A DNA stretch of 52,701 bases from Acidulodesulfobacterium_A sp049965795 (GTDB taxonomy: Bacteria; SZUA-79; Acidulodesulfobacterales; Acidulodesulfobacteraceae): NCBI GenBank assembly GCA_049965795.1, contig JBMFVW010000010.1, positions 1 through 52,701 on the forward strand, in the 5' to 3' direction. Every line of letters starts with the position of its first letter. Within the stretch, counting starts at the first letter, position 1. Shown here piece by piece: positions 7,477 to 15,948 of this stretch. A program made the translations under genes and the position numbers. The notes under the pieces were generated by a model. That model ran no database searches. It was not told the origin of the DNA and saw only the letters and a program-made list of their open reading frames with translations.

Positions 7477-8920
7477 CGATACCGTACTCTTTCCATTTTG
7501 CATCGACAAGTTTTTTTATTTCTTCGGACATCGTTATATCGTTAGGCCATTTTCTTTTATAGCCTTCCGATGCCCATTTTTTTGTAGCATCGATGCCCAT
7601 TTTTGAGCCGTAATTAGGAATATCGGAAGCATGCTCTAGAACGTCTATAGGTCCTTCTACGAAAGTTATATCTCTTTTAGGGTCTATATTGTTGCAAATC
7701 CTCCAGATAACCTCGCTTCTGTCCTGAACGTTTACGTCTTCGTCAAGTATTACTATAATTTTTGTAAACATCATTAAACCCAGTCCCCATATACCGTGCA
7801 TAATCTTTTTTGCATGCCCCGGATAACTTTTTTTAATGCTTACGAAAGCAAGGTCGTGAAATATTCCCTCAAAAGGAAGATTCATATCGACTATTTCGGG
7901 AAAAATCTTTTTTATAGCCGGAAGGAAAAACCTTTCTGTGGCTTTCCCTATATAACAGTCTTCCATAGGAGGCTTGCCTACTATCGTAGCCGGATATACC
8001 GCATCTTTCCTGTGTGTTATCAAAGTTACGTGAAAAACTGGGTAAAAATCTTCCAGCGAATAATATCCGGTATGGTCTCCGAAAGGACCTTCGACCCTTA
8101 AATCTTCATTCGGATCTATATATCCTTCGAGAACGAATTCGGCGTTAGCCGGAACATATATATCGTTAGTCTCGCATTTAACTAATTCGACCGATTCGCC
8201 TCTTAAAAAACCGGCAAACATCATCTCTTCTATATCAGGAGGCAGAGGAGCGGTTGCAGAATAAATAACGGAAGGATCTGAACCTAAGACAACGGAAACC
8301 GGTATTTTTTTTCCGAGTTCCCTATATTTTCTGAAATGTCTTGCGCCGTCTTTATGAATATGCCAGTGCATCCCGCAAGCAGTATCGTCGTAAACCTGCA
8401 TTCTGTACATGCCTACGTTAGTGGAGCCTTTTTCCGGATCTTTAGTAAAAACAAGCGGAAGAGTAATAAACGGACCGCCGTCTTCCGGCCAAGTTTTTAA
8501 AACGGGCAGAATATCTAAAAGAGGAGGTTTATCTACAATAACCTCTTTGCATTTAGCGTTTTTAACTATTTTAGGCATATAATCGGCAAGTTTTTTAAGT
8601 TTTGAAAGCGACTTTATCTTTTCAAAAAAATTTGTCGGGATTTCTGGATCTATTATTTCTTCAATCCTTTTTGCTACGTCGTCGAGATTTTCGACTTCAA
8701 AAGCCTTCAGAATTCTTTTGCTGGAGCCGAACATATTTATTAAAACCGGAAAATTATATCCTTTTACGTTTTCGAATAAAAGAGCCGGACCCTCTTTTTT
8801 TACGGTCCTGTCTGCAATCTCTGCTATTTCCAAAATCCTGTCGACAGGAGCGCCGATCCTTTTTAAATCGTTCTCTTTTTCTAAAACTCCGATAAATTCG
8901 TGCAAGTCTCTATAAGGCAT
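7469..8920 (-). CDS. mqnL: UbiD-family decarboxylase (menaquinone, MqnL type)
   Basis: A prenyl-FMN-dependent (de)carboxylase of 483 residues, close to the family norm. Conserved segments include MPYRDLHEFIGVLEKENDL at the N-terminus, GMHWHIHKDGARHFRKY, EGPFGDHTGYYS containing an active-site Glu and Asp-His, VTLITHRKDAVYPATIVGKPPMED and the C-terminal PIDVLEHASDIPNYGSKMGIDATKKW. Being the first gene of an operon with UbiA-, UbiX- and MqnE-type genes, it most likely removes the carboxylate from prenylated dihydroxynaphthoate. No ribosome binding site is evident before the ATG. A candidate extended -10 promoter lies about 65 bases upstream. Confidence 0.9.
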   Translation of the reverse strand: MPYRDLHEFIGVLEKENDLKRIGAPVDRILEIAEIADRTVKKEGPALLFENVKGYNFPVLINMFGSSKRILKAFEVENLDDVAKRIEEIIDPEIPTNFFEKIKSLSKLKKLADYMPKIVKNAKCKEVIVDKPPLLDILPVLKTWPEDGGPFITLPLVFTKDPEKGSTNVGMYRMQVYDDTACGMHWHIHKDGARHFRKYRELGKKIPVSVVLGSDPSVIYSATAPLPPDIEEMMFAGFLRGESVELVKCETNDIYVPANAEFVLEGYIDPNEDLRVEGPFGDHTGYYSLEDFYPVFHVTLITHRKDAVYPATIVGKPPMEDCYIGKATERFFLPAIKKIFPEIVDMNLPFEGIFHDLAFVSIKKSYPGHAKKIMHGIWGLGLMMFTKIIVILDEDVNVQDRSEVIWRICNNIDPKRDITFVEGPIDVLEHASDIPNYGSKMGIDATKKWASEGYKRKWPNDITMSEEIKKLVDAKWKEYGIDA

Positions 8921-8986
8921 ATAGTTATTTGATAAATAATATAAATTAAGTTGTTAAAAATTAAGTTAAAGTTTGTTACTTCTTCT

Positions 8987-8995
8987 ATTATAGCA
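8987..8995 (-). promoter_or_regulatory. Extended -10 promoter of the menaquinone operon
   Basis: On the minus strand TGCTATAAT (TATAAT at 8987-8992) is a perfect extended -10 in the 99-base space between the selB stop and the UbiD-like start. No convincing -35 is seen. The expected transcript start lies near 8980, giving a leader of about 60 bases for the four-gene operon. Confidence 0.5.
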
Positions 8996-9019
8996 AAAAA
9001 ACGGAAAAAATGGGATGTT

Positions 9020-10978
9020 TTATTTTTTAATTCTATGCTCCCCTTTTTTTACCGTATATCCGACAGCGTCGAAATATTCGAGCAGAGGTATGGCATATTT
9101 TCGGGAAACTCCGGCAATTTCTTTTATATCCTTTGGCTCCAATTTTTCGTTTTTCTCGAAAAAAACGTCTAATTTCGATTTTATGCCGTCTATCTGTTCT
9201 TTTAAATAATACATATCGTGTTTAACTTTTACGATTTTGGACGATTTCAGCATTAAACCCAATATATAATTTAACGTTTTTTTTGGCAGTGCGATTTTTC
9301 TTTCTAAATCGCCGTAGTCCGGAACGCTGTTTCCGTTTGAAAGCAGTAAATTTTCTATTTTTTTTGCCGCGCCGGCATATTCAGCCGGAATATCGATATT
9401 AACTTCTTTAGCCGCTTCAAGCCCTTTCGGAATTATATTTCCCATGCTGTCATAAGATATATACTTTTCGCCTAACAAGTCGTTTATCAAAATATCGAAA
9501 AAAATATCCTCGGTTTTATAAGCCGCTTTATAAATATTTTCCCCGCTTAGGTTTTCCTTAAAAACATTAAAAAGTTCGGTTTTGCCGTAAATTTTTTTAT
9601 CTTTTTCTATAATGCCCGTTAATATTTTTTTTCCTTTATTATAAAAATCAGAAGTAAATACATGCCTGTTTTTATTGCCGGTTATTATTTTTCCGTCTTT
9701 TTTTAACCGTTCTATGGCTTCAAAAAAATCGGATAAATTTAAATTAAATTTTTTATAAATGCTTTCTAAATTAACGGTTTGGAATATTTTTACAAAGCCG
9801 TAAACTGCGTCGTCTGCATTTCCTGAAAGTATATCTTCATATAATCCGTTATTTATTTTAGAATACTCATAATCGGCGGAAGAATCTATAATGGTACCGC
9901 CGCCGATAGTTTTTCCGGCTCCTATATCTCTTATAATAAATTTTTCGCCGGTCATCGAAGCTGTTTCGGCGTTTAATTTAAACAAAGCATATGAATATTC
10001 ACCCGGTTTAATTTTCTTTTCATTATTATAAACTATTATTTTAGCGGCAACGGACGACGTTCCGGTCATAAACATCAAATTAATATGGCTTTTAAGGTCT
10101 TTTTTGTTTTCAAAGTCGTAAAAAACTTTGGCTAAAACGGCATCTGAAGCCGTTAAAGAATCTTTTTCGCAGATAATGTCTCCGAATTTTACGTTTTCTT
10201 TTTTAACCGAAGGAACGTTAACCGATATCCTCATGGATTTAAAAGCCGTATCTACCGGTTTGTTATGGGACTCTATGCTTTTTACTTTCGCCGTTATACC
10301 CGGCGGCATTATCTGAATTTCGGAGTTTACCTTAAAAGATCCATACTTTAACGTGCCGGCTAAAATCGTCCCGAAACCCTTCGAAGAAATAATTCTGTCT
10401 ATAGGCAGAAAAACTTTCGTAGGCGTATTAATTTTATTATTTTGCCTTTGGAAATTAAATTCTTGAAAAATTTTTTCTATATTTTTTTTTAATTCTTCGA
10501 TTCCTTTACCGGATTTTGTCGATACTTTAAAGATATTCGAAGAATACTTTTCGTAGCCGTATGTTTTTAAAAATTCCTTTACTTCGGATTCTCTTTTTAC
10601 CAGGATTTCGGGAGAAACTGCGTCTATTTTCGTTATTACCGGAATTATAAGGTTAATTCCGAGAAGTTTTAAAATAAGCAGATGTTCTTTAGTCTGTGCC
10701 ATTATTCCGTCGTCTGCCGCAATTACCAGTAAAACGCCGTCCATGCCGGTCGAACCGGAAACCATGGTCTTAATAAATTTGGCATGGCCGGGAACATCGA
10801 CTATGCCGGCGGAAATACCTGAAGAAAACCGCATATCGGCATAACCTAAAACGATGCTTATGCCTCTTTTTCTTTCTTCTTCCAATCTGTCGGTCTCTAT
10901 GCCGGTTAAAGCTTTAATGAGGGAAGATTTTCCGTGGTCTATATGACCGGCGGTTCCGAGAATAAAATTATTATTCAT
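9020..10978 (-). CDS. selB: Selenocysteine-specific translation elongation factor SelB
   Basis: SelB is the GTPase that delivers selenocysteyl-tRNA to UGA codons marked by a SECIS hairpin. The GTPase domain has G1 GHIDHGKSSL (11-20), the RGISI switch near 39, DVPGH (61-65) and a TKID G4 motif. EF-Tu-like domains 2-3 follow, then a C-terminal part of roughly 250 residues with winged-helix repeats, as needed for SECIS binding. The total of 652 residues fits (610-680). The start ATG has no ribosome binding site; a TGATAAAAT box ends 9 bases upstream. The neighbours are unrelated (degP upstream, menaquinone genes downstream), and selA, selD and tRNA-Sec are not in the window. Confidence 0.94.
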   Translation of the reverse strand: MNNNFILGTAGHIDHGKSSLIKALTGIETDRLEEERKRGISIVLGYADMRFSSGISAGIVDVPGHAKFIKTMVSGSTGMDGVLLVIAADDGIMAQTKEHLLILKLLGINLIIPVITKIDAVSPEILVKRESEVKEFLKTYGYEKYSSNIFKVSTKSGKGIEELKKNIEKIFQEFNFQRQNNKINTPTKVFLPIDRIISSKGFGTILAGTLKYGSFKVNSEIQIMPPGITAKVKSIESHNKPVDTAFKSMRISVNVPSVKKENVKFGDIICEKDSLTASDAVLAKVFYDFENKKDLKSHINLMFMTGTSSVAAKIIVYNNEKKIKPGEYSYALFKLNAETASMTGEKFIIRDIGAGKTIGGGTIIDSSADYEYSKINNGLYEDILSGNADDAVYGFVKIFQTVNLESIYKKFNLNLSDFFEAIERLKKDGKIITGNKNRHVFTSDFYNKGKKILTGIIEKDKKIYGKTELFNVFKENLSGENIYKAAYKTEDIFFDILINDLLGEKYISYDSMGNIIPKGLEAAKEVNIDIPAEYAGAAKKIENLLLSNGNSVPDYGDLERKIALPKKTLNYILGLMLKSSKIVKVKHDMYYLKEQIDGIKSKLDVFFEKNEKLEPKDIKEIAGVSRKYAIPLLEYFDAVGYTVKKGEHRIKK

Positions 10979-10987
10979 TGCAGTAAT

Positions 10988-10996
10988 ATTTTATCA
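10988..10996 (-). promoter_or_regulatory. Extended -10-like promoter directly before selB
   Basis: TGATAAAAT on the minus strand (hexamer 10988-10993) matches TGnTATAAT except for one base and ends 9 bases before the selB ATG. It follows the degP terminator, so selB should have its own promoter. The predicted start leaves at most a 3-4 base leader without a Shine-Dalgarno sequence. Confidence 0.42.
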
Positions 10997-11004
10997 TACG
11001 GAAA

Positions 11005-11042
11005 GATAAAAAAATAGCCCGGCTCTTTTTACGGAACCGGGC
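11005..11042 (-). terminator. Rho-independent terminator downstream of degP
   Basis: On the minus strand the arms GCCCGGTTC (11042-11034) and GAGCCGGGC (11025-11017) pair over 9 positions with one mismatch around an 8-base loop and are followed by TATTTTTTTATC. The position, 85 bases past the degP stop and before the selB promoter, fits termination of degP. Confidence 0.82.
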
Positions 11043-11127
11043 CACCTTTAGGAGGAGTGATGGAAAGCTTACAGTTTGTCTTGGTTTTGAGAAAACTTTT
11101 TATTTTATTATATTGCCTATATAAAAC

Positions 11128-12621
11128 TTATTTCATCGAATATGCCAGATAAAGCTTCATATTGCCGCGCCTTATATAGAACAGGAACTGTTTTAATTTT
11201 TCCGCCCTGTCTATATCGCTTACATACTCTGAAATATTATTTACGATATGATGATTAATCGACTCGATAACATCGCCAGGCATTATACCCATTCTTTGGC
11301 CTGCACCGCCCGGTATAACTTTTGCTACTATAACTCCGTGCCGAACGTTTTGAATCCCGTAACTCTGCATATTTTGAGGAGTAAGCGGAATAACGGTTAT
11401 GCCTAATTTTTTTGCCGAAATTTTCTGGGTTTTTTTGTTAAAAACATTGCCTTTGCTGTTCCAGTTGCCTACCGTTATAGATAAATTTATCTTTTTCCCG
11501 TTCCTAATTACCTCTATCGGAACGGTTGCTCCGGGTTTAGTATTGCCTACCAACCACGGAAGCTGCGACATCTCTTTTACTTTTGCGCCGTTAAATTTTA
11601 TTATAACGTCTCCGCTTTTTAAACCGGCTTTTGCCGCAGGTCCTCCAGGAACTACCGAGGAAACCAAAGCTCCGCGAGTAGTTTGGAGATTAAAGGCTTT
11701 TTTAAGAGCCGGCGTGATTTCTTGAATTTCTATTCCGAGCCAACCTCTGGTTATTTTGCCTGTTTCAAGCTCCGGAAGAACTTCTTTGACGACGTTTACG
11801 GGTATTGAAAAACCGATTCCCTGCGCGCCTTTTATAATAGCAGTGTTAATGCCTATTACCTGTCCTTTCATATTTATCAGCGGACCTCCGCTGTTTCCGG
11901 GGTTAATAGCGGCATTTGTTTGGATAAAGTCCTCGTAAGGTCCTCCGATAGCTCTGCCTTTCGCGCTTATAATTCCGTTAGTTACTGTCCAGCCTAAGCC
12001 GAACGGGTTGCCGATTGCAAGTACCCATTCGCCTATTTGAGATTTTGTGGAATCTCCGAGTATAGCCGCCGGAAGATTATCGCCGTCGTTTATTTTAAGC
12101 AGGGCTAAATCTACCTGCGGGTCTTTACCTATAACCGTTGCCTTGAATGTTTTGCCTGTCGAAAGTTTTACGTATATTTTAGTAGCTCCTTTAATTACAT
12201 GATTATTGGTAATTATATACCCGTTTTTGCTTATAATTACCCCTGAACCCAAACTTTCTTCGGTATATGTGGACTGCGGAGCATTATTAAAAAAATTTTT
12301 AAAAAAATTGCCGAACGGGTTAGGCTGTGAGCCGAACGGGCTTTCATACATCTGAAAAGGACCGCTTTTAACTTTTTGGGTCGTCCTTATATTTACGACG
12401 AAAGGTTTATCTTTTTTTATTAATGCAATAAAATTGCTTGGTCCGTTCTGCGCCGGCATCGTAGAATGCGTTGTCGTGTAAATTACCGGAGCTGTTCCTT
12501 CCGCCATAGATTTTTTAAACAGATGCAGGTTGGCGGTTATTATAACCCCTGCTATTATACCGATAAGAACGGCCACTCCTGCGCCGATAATTTTTGAATC
12601 GGACTTCAATTTCAATTTCAT
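11128..12621 (-). CDS. degP: DegP/HtrA-type periplasmic serine protease
   Basis: A 497-residue HtrA protease and chaperone of the cell envelope. The N-terminus has a hydrophobic segment (about 12-31) acting as a signal or anchor. A trypsin-like domain follows with the catalytic triad His141 (TNNHVI), Asp171 (VDLALL) and Ser244 (GNSGGPL), then PDZ1 (about 285-375) and PDZ2 (about 405-490). Two PDZ domains and the long LA-loop-like Phe/Asn-rich stretch at 95-115 suggest the DegP/DegQ class rather than DegS. It is monocistronic: a terminator follows it, and the clpB terminator plus a 250-base repeat-rich space precede it. No sigma-E or CpxR-like site was recognised. Confidence 0.94.
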   Translation of the reverse strand: MKLKLKSDSKIIGAGVAVLIGIIAGVIITANLHLFKKSMAEGTAPVIYTTTHSTMPAQNGPSNFIALIKKDKPFVVNIRTTQKVKSGPFQMYESPFGSQPNPFGNFFKNFFNNAPQSTYTEESLGSGVIISKNGYIITNNHVIKGATKIYVKLSTGKTFKATVIGKDPQVDLALLKINDGDNLPAAILGDSTKSQIGEWVLAIGNPFGLGWTVTNGIISAKGRAIGGPYEDFIQTNAAINPGNSGGPLINMKGQVIGINTAIIKGAQGIGFSIPVNVVKEVLPELETGKITRGWLGIEIQEITPALKKAFNLQTTRGALVSSVVPGGPAAKAGLKSGDVIIKFNGAKVKEMSQLPWLVGNTKPGATVPIEVIRNGKKINLSITVGNWNSKGNVFNKKTQKISAKKLGITVIPLTPQNMQSYGIQNVRHGVIVAKVIPGGAGQRMGIMPGDVIESINHHIVNNISEYVSDIDRAEKLKQFLFYIRRGNMKLYLAYSMK

Positions 12622-12714
12622 AATCTCAAAACCTCGCTTAATTTTTATTTAATTTTATTAATGCAAAAACCGTGCCATATTCAAAATAGAAGCAGTAATT
12701 TACCGGAAAATCCT

Positions 12715-12863
12715 GTCGGCAGCAAGCAAATTCGCACCATTGCAATGTACGGTAAATAAAATTTCCCCTCCTTTAAAAAGGATAGGCGGCGGATAAAGTC
12801 CGCCGACTGGGTTTGCCGGCAAACCCAGTCGGCAGTAAGCAAATAAATAAATCTGACACCTTT
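12715..12863. repeat. REP-like composite element with 32-bp perfect palindrome
   Basis: In the clpB-degP gap, 12802-12833 is a perfect loopless 32-base palindrome (half-site GCCGACTGGGTTTGCC). It is preceded by a smaller hairpin GGCGGA/TCCGCC (12788-12804) sharing three bases with it, so the two folds compete. After the palindrome comes the linker AGTAAGCAAATAAATAA and the tag AATCTGACACCTTT (12850-12863). A diverged partial copy of the GTCGGCAGYAAGCAAAT part lies at about 12716-12733. The same linker-tag follows a different hairpin at 52334. The rest of the 12622-12868 space holds no gene. Confidence 0.75.
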
Positions 12864-12911
12864 AAAAAATTTTGCCGTTTTGACAAATGTAGATTGTCAA
12901 AACGGCAAAAT
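12863..12911 (-). terminator. Rho-independent terminator of the hsp20-clp-clpB operon
   Basis: Reading the minus strand, an 18-bp perfect stem (arms 12911-12894 and 12886-12869, containing GCCGTTTTGACAA) with a 7-base loop is followed by a T-run. It begins 7 bases past the clpB stop. This is the strongest terminator hairpin in the window by stem length. Confidence 0.9.
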
Positions 12912-12917
12912 GAATTG

Positions 12918-15530
12918 TTAGACCGGCTCGGCGGTAACTACCGTAACTTTTTCGACGATTACGCCGGATTCTTCCTTATAGTCGATAACTATCGAATCGC
13001 CGGAAACTATTGCGCCTGATAATAAATCGACTGCAATTTTATCCTGTATGAAAGTCTTAACCGCTCTCTTCAGCGGTCTTGCGCCGTAAATAGGATCGTA
13101 ACCTTCCATTGCTATAAATTTCAGTAAAGAGTCGGTATATTCAGCGTCTATGCCTCTTTCCTTCAATACGTTAATGAGCTTTTTCAACTGTATTTCGACG
13201 ATTTTCAATATATCGTTTTCGTTTAAAGCATGGAATATTATTATATCGTCTAATCTGTTTAAAAACTCAGGCCTGAAATAATTTTTTAAAATTCCGTTAA
13301 TGCTGTTTTTCATTTCTTCATACTGTTTGCCGCTGTAGCTTTGTATAATATCGGAGCCTATGTTTGATGTCATAATGACAATCGTATTTTTAAAATCCAC
13401 CGTTCTTCCCTGTCCGTCGGTAAGCCTTCCGTCGTCTAAAAGCTGGAGCATTACGTTAAACACGTCCTGATGGGCTTTCTCTACTTCGTCGAACAGAACT
13501 ACACTGTACGGGCGCCTTCTGACAGCTTCGGTAAGCTGACCGCCCTCTTCATAACCCACGTAGCCCGGAGGAGCGCCTATAAGTCTCGATACGGCATGCT
13601 TTTCCATATACTCGGACATATCTATTCTTACTATATTGTTTTCGTCGTCGAATAAAAATTCGGCGAGAGCTTTTGCCAGTTCCGTCTTTCCGACGCCGGT
13701 CGGCCCGAGAAACATAAAAGAGCCTATAGGTTTATTTACGTCCGATAAACCGGCACGGGAACGCCTAATGGTATTGGCTACGCTGTTAATGGCTTCATCC
13801 TGTGATATTACCCTGTCGTGAAGGTGTTCTTCTATTTGCAGAAGTTTTTCTTTTTCGCCTTCCATAAGTTTGGAAACCGGTATTCCCGTCCATTTAGCCA
13901 CCACCCTTGCGATGTCTTCGGAATCCACTTCCTCTTTTAAAAAGCTTCCGTTTTCCTGCATTGCAATAAGAGATTTATTTGAATCCTCAAGTTTCTTTTC
14001 CAGTTCGTTTAGTTTGCCGTATCTTATTTCGGCTACTTTATCGTATTTGCCTTCTCTTTCGTATCTCTGCTCTTCAATTCTGAGAGAATCTATTTCTTTT
14101 TTAATTTCTCCTATTTTTTGAATATGCTCTTTTTCGTTATGCCATTTTGCTTTCTTCTGGTTAAAATCTTCTTCCAGATTTGCAAGCTCTTCATCGAGAT
14201 CTTTCAATCTTTTTTTGGATTCTTCGTCTTTTTCTTTTTTTAACGCTTCCTGCTCTATCTTAATTCGGATGATGTTTCTTTGAATTTCATCGAGAGCGGA
14301 CGGCATAGAATCAATTTCTATTCTTAATTTTGCGGAAGCTTCATCCACAAGATCTATAGCTTTATCAGGCAAAAATCTGTCCGTAATATATCTGTGGGAA
14401 AGCGTAGCCGCTGCAATTAAAGCCGAGTCTTTTATTCTTATGCCGTGATATGCTTCGTATCTTTCTTTGAGCCCCCTTAGTATAGAAATAGTATCTTCTA
14501 CTGACGGCTCGTCCACGAAAACGGGCTGAAATCTTCTTTCCAGCGCGGCGTCTTTTTCAATATATTTTCTGTATTCGTCAAGCGTCGTCGCTCCTATAGC
14601 CCTTAACTCCCCTCTTGCAAGAGCCGGTTTTAGGAGATTAGACGCATCCATCGCTCCTTCGGATTTTCCTGCGCCGACAAGATTGTGAAGTTCGTCTATA
14701 AATATTATTATCCTGCCTTCGGCAGACTTTATCTCTTTTACGACCGCTTTAAGTCTGTCCTCGAATTCACCCCTGTATTTAGCTCCGGCTATTAAAGAGC
14801 CCAAATCTAACGAAAGAACGGTTTTTTCTTTAAGAATTTCCGGAACGTCTCCGTCTGCAATTCTTTTAGCAAGCCCCTCTACTATCGCTGTCTTGCCGAC
14901 GCCGGGATCGCCTATCAGAACGGGATTGTTTTTAGTCCGCCTTGAGAGCACCTCCATAATTCTTCTTATTTCGCCGTCTCTGCCTATAACCGGATCTATT
15001 TTTCCGGATTTTGCAAGCTGCGTTAAATTTACGGTATATTTTTCCAACGCCTGATATTTATCTTCCGGGTTTTGGTCGGTAACTTTCGTGTTGCCTCTAA
15101 TATCCGTAAGAACTTTAAGGACATTGTCTTTTGTTAATCCGAATTTCGTTAAAATTTCGTAAGACTTTGTATCTTTGACGTCAAACATTGCAAGAACGAA
15201 ATGTTCGACGGACACAAAATCGTCTTTCATAAAATTTTTATTTTTTTCCGCGGCATCCAAAATACGCTTCATCGACGAAGAAAAAGCCGGCTCCATGCCC
15301 CCTTCCACGACGGCAAGTTTAGTCAATAAAGTTTCTAACTGCCCCGTAAAAGATTTTAAGTCTATCCCTATTTTTTTAAAAATAGACAGGGCTATGCTGT
15401 TTTCGTCGTAGTTAAGCAGTGCATATAATAAATGTAAATCCGATATTTCCGGATTTTTAGACTCTTTAGCCGTGTTTATCGTAAGTTCTATTAATTCCTG
15501 AGATTTTATAGTAAAATTGTTAAGATTCAT
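12918..15530 (-). CDS. clpB: ATP-dependent disaggregase ClpB
   Basis: ClpB (Hsp104 family) threads aggregated proteins with DnaK's help. The 870 residues show a Clp-N domain (1-145), AAA1 with Walker A GDPGVGKT (207-214) and pore loop GAKYRGEFEDR, a coiled-coil middle domain (about 405-530, strongly Lys/Glu rich), AAA2 with Walker A GPTGVGKT (about 605) and the pore loop GAPPGYVGYEEGG. After the TSNIGS sensor there is no IGF/LGF loop, as expected for a ClpP-independent ClpB. A GAGGTGAT ribosome binding site precedes the ATG. It is the last gene of the Hsp20-Clp-DUF1844-ClpB operon; an 18-bp stem terminator follows. Confidence 0.96.
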   Translation of the reverse strand: MNLNNFTIKSQELIELTINTAKESKNPEISDLHLLYALLNYDENSIALSIFKKIGIDLKSFTGQLETLLTKLAVVEGGMEPAFSSSMKRILDAAEKNKNFMKDDFVSVEHFVLAMFDVKDTKSYEILTKFGLTKDNVLKVLTDIRGNTKVTDQNPEDKYQALEKYTVNLTQLAKSGKIDPVIGRDGEIRRIMEVLSRRTKNNPVLIGDPGVGKTAIVEGLAKRIADGDVPEILKEKTVLSLDLGSLIAGAKYRGEFEDRLKAVVKEIKSAEGRIIIFIDELHNLVGAGKSEGAMDASNLLKPALARGELRAIGATTLDEYRKYIEKDAALERRFQPVFVDEPSVEDTISILRGLKERYEAYHGIRIKDSALIAAATLSHRYITDRFLPDKAIDLVDEASAKLRIEIDSMPSALDEIQRNIIRIKIEQEALKKEKDEESKKRLKDLDEELANLEEDFNQKKAKWHNEKEHIQKIGEIKKEIDSLRIEEQRYEREGKYDKVAEIRYGKLNELEKKLEDSNKSLIAMQENGSFLKEEVDSEDIARVVAKWTGIPVSKLMEGEKEKLLQIEEHLHDRVISQDEAINSVANTIRRSRAGLSDVNKPIGSFMFLGPTGVGKTELAKALAEFLFDDENNIVRIDMSEYMEKHAVSRLIGAPPGYVGYEEGGQLTEAVRRRPYSVVLFDEVEKAHQDVFNVMLQLLDDGRLTDGQGRTVDFKNTIVIMTSNIGSDIIQSYSGKQYEEMKNSINGILKNYFRPEFLNRLDDIIIFHALNENDILKIVEIQLKKLINVLKERGIDAEYTDSLLKFIAMEGYDPIYGARPLKRAVKTFIQDKIAVDLLSGAIVSGDSIVIDYKEESGVIVEKVTVVTAEPV

Positions 15531-15549
15531 AGAAATATATCACCTCTAA

Positions 15550-15948
15550 TTATTTTTTTTCGGAAATGTAAGCCATCCTCAGGTCGTATAAAATATTTTC
15601 TATAAGTTTAGCTTCATTTTCGTCGAGATTTCCTTCAGTCTTTTTAGAAAGCATGTCTATAGTATCTATCAAGTATTTAGCCGTTCCCAAATCTTTTTCG
15701 TATTTTTTGGATACGGGATTAGGTATCTTTCCCATAAAAAGAAGCGCCTGCGTATTCAACGAATAGATGAACGTCGCAAAATCCGCTTCAAAATCCGGCA
15801 TATCGGCGGCAGTTCCTGCCGTATTTTCATAGGCTTTTTCCGCAGGCTGAGCTTCTTCGCTATTTTTTGCTTCTTTTATTTCTTCAGTTTCGGAAATTTT
15901 CCTTTTATCTATTACTTTGAAAGATTTTTCGCCTTCTTTATCAGGCAT
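15550..15948 (-). CDS. DUF1844-like small acidic protein
   Basis: The 132-residue product has a charged, low-complexity N-terminal half and a helical C-terminal part, DFATFIYSLNTQALLFMGKI then AKYLIDTIDMLSKKTEGNL, which is the pattern of DUF1844 proteins found beside chaperone genes in delta-type proteobacteria. No enzyme motif is seen and the function is unknown. The frame is open to 16032 but the ATG at 15948 is preceded by GGAGG and overlaps the Clp stop by 8 bases (ATGCCTGA), so this start is preferred and implies translational coupling with the Clp ATPase. It lies 19 bases before clpB. Confidence 0.75.
   Translation of the reverse strand: MPDKEGEKSFKVIDKRKISETEEIKEAKNSEEAQPAEKAYENTAGTAADMPDFEADFATFIYSLNTQALLFMGKIPNPVSKKYEKDLGTAKYLIDTIDMLSKKTEGNLDENEAKLIENILYDLRMAYISEKK

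Noticed and set aside
12684..12743. Short ORF with an upstream GGAGGGG in the degP leader
   Set aside because: The ribosome-binding-like sequence is more than 20 bases from the only ATG and the 19-codon frame overlaps a REP-like partial copy.
12802..12833. 32-bp palindrome as a terminator
   Set aside because: No T-run follows on either strand, and the clpB terminator just beside it already has a complete stem and T-run.
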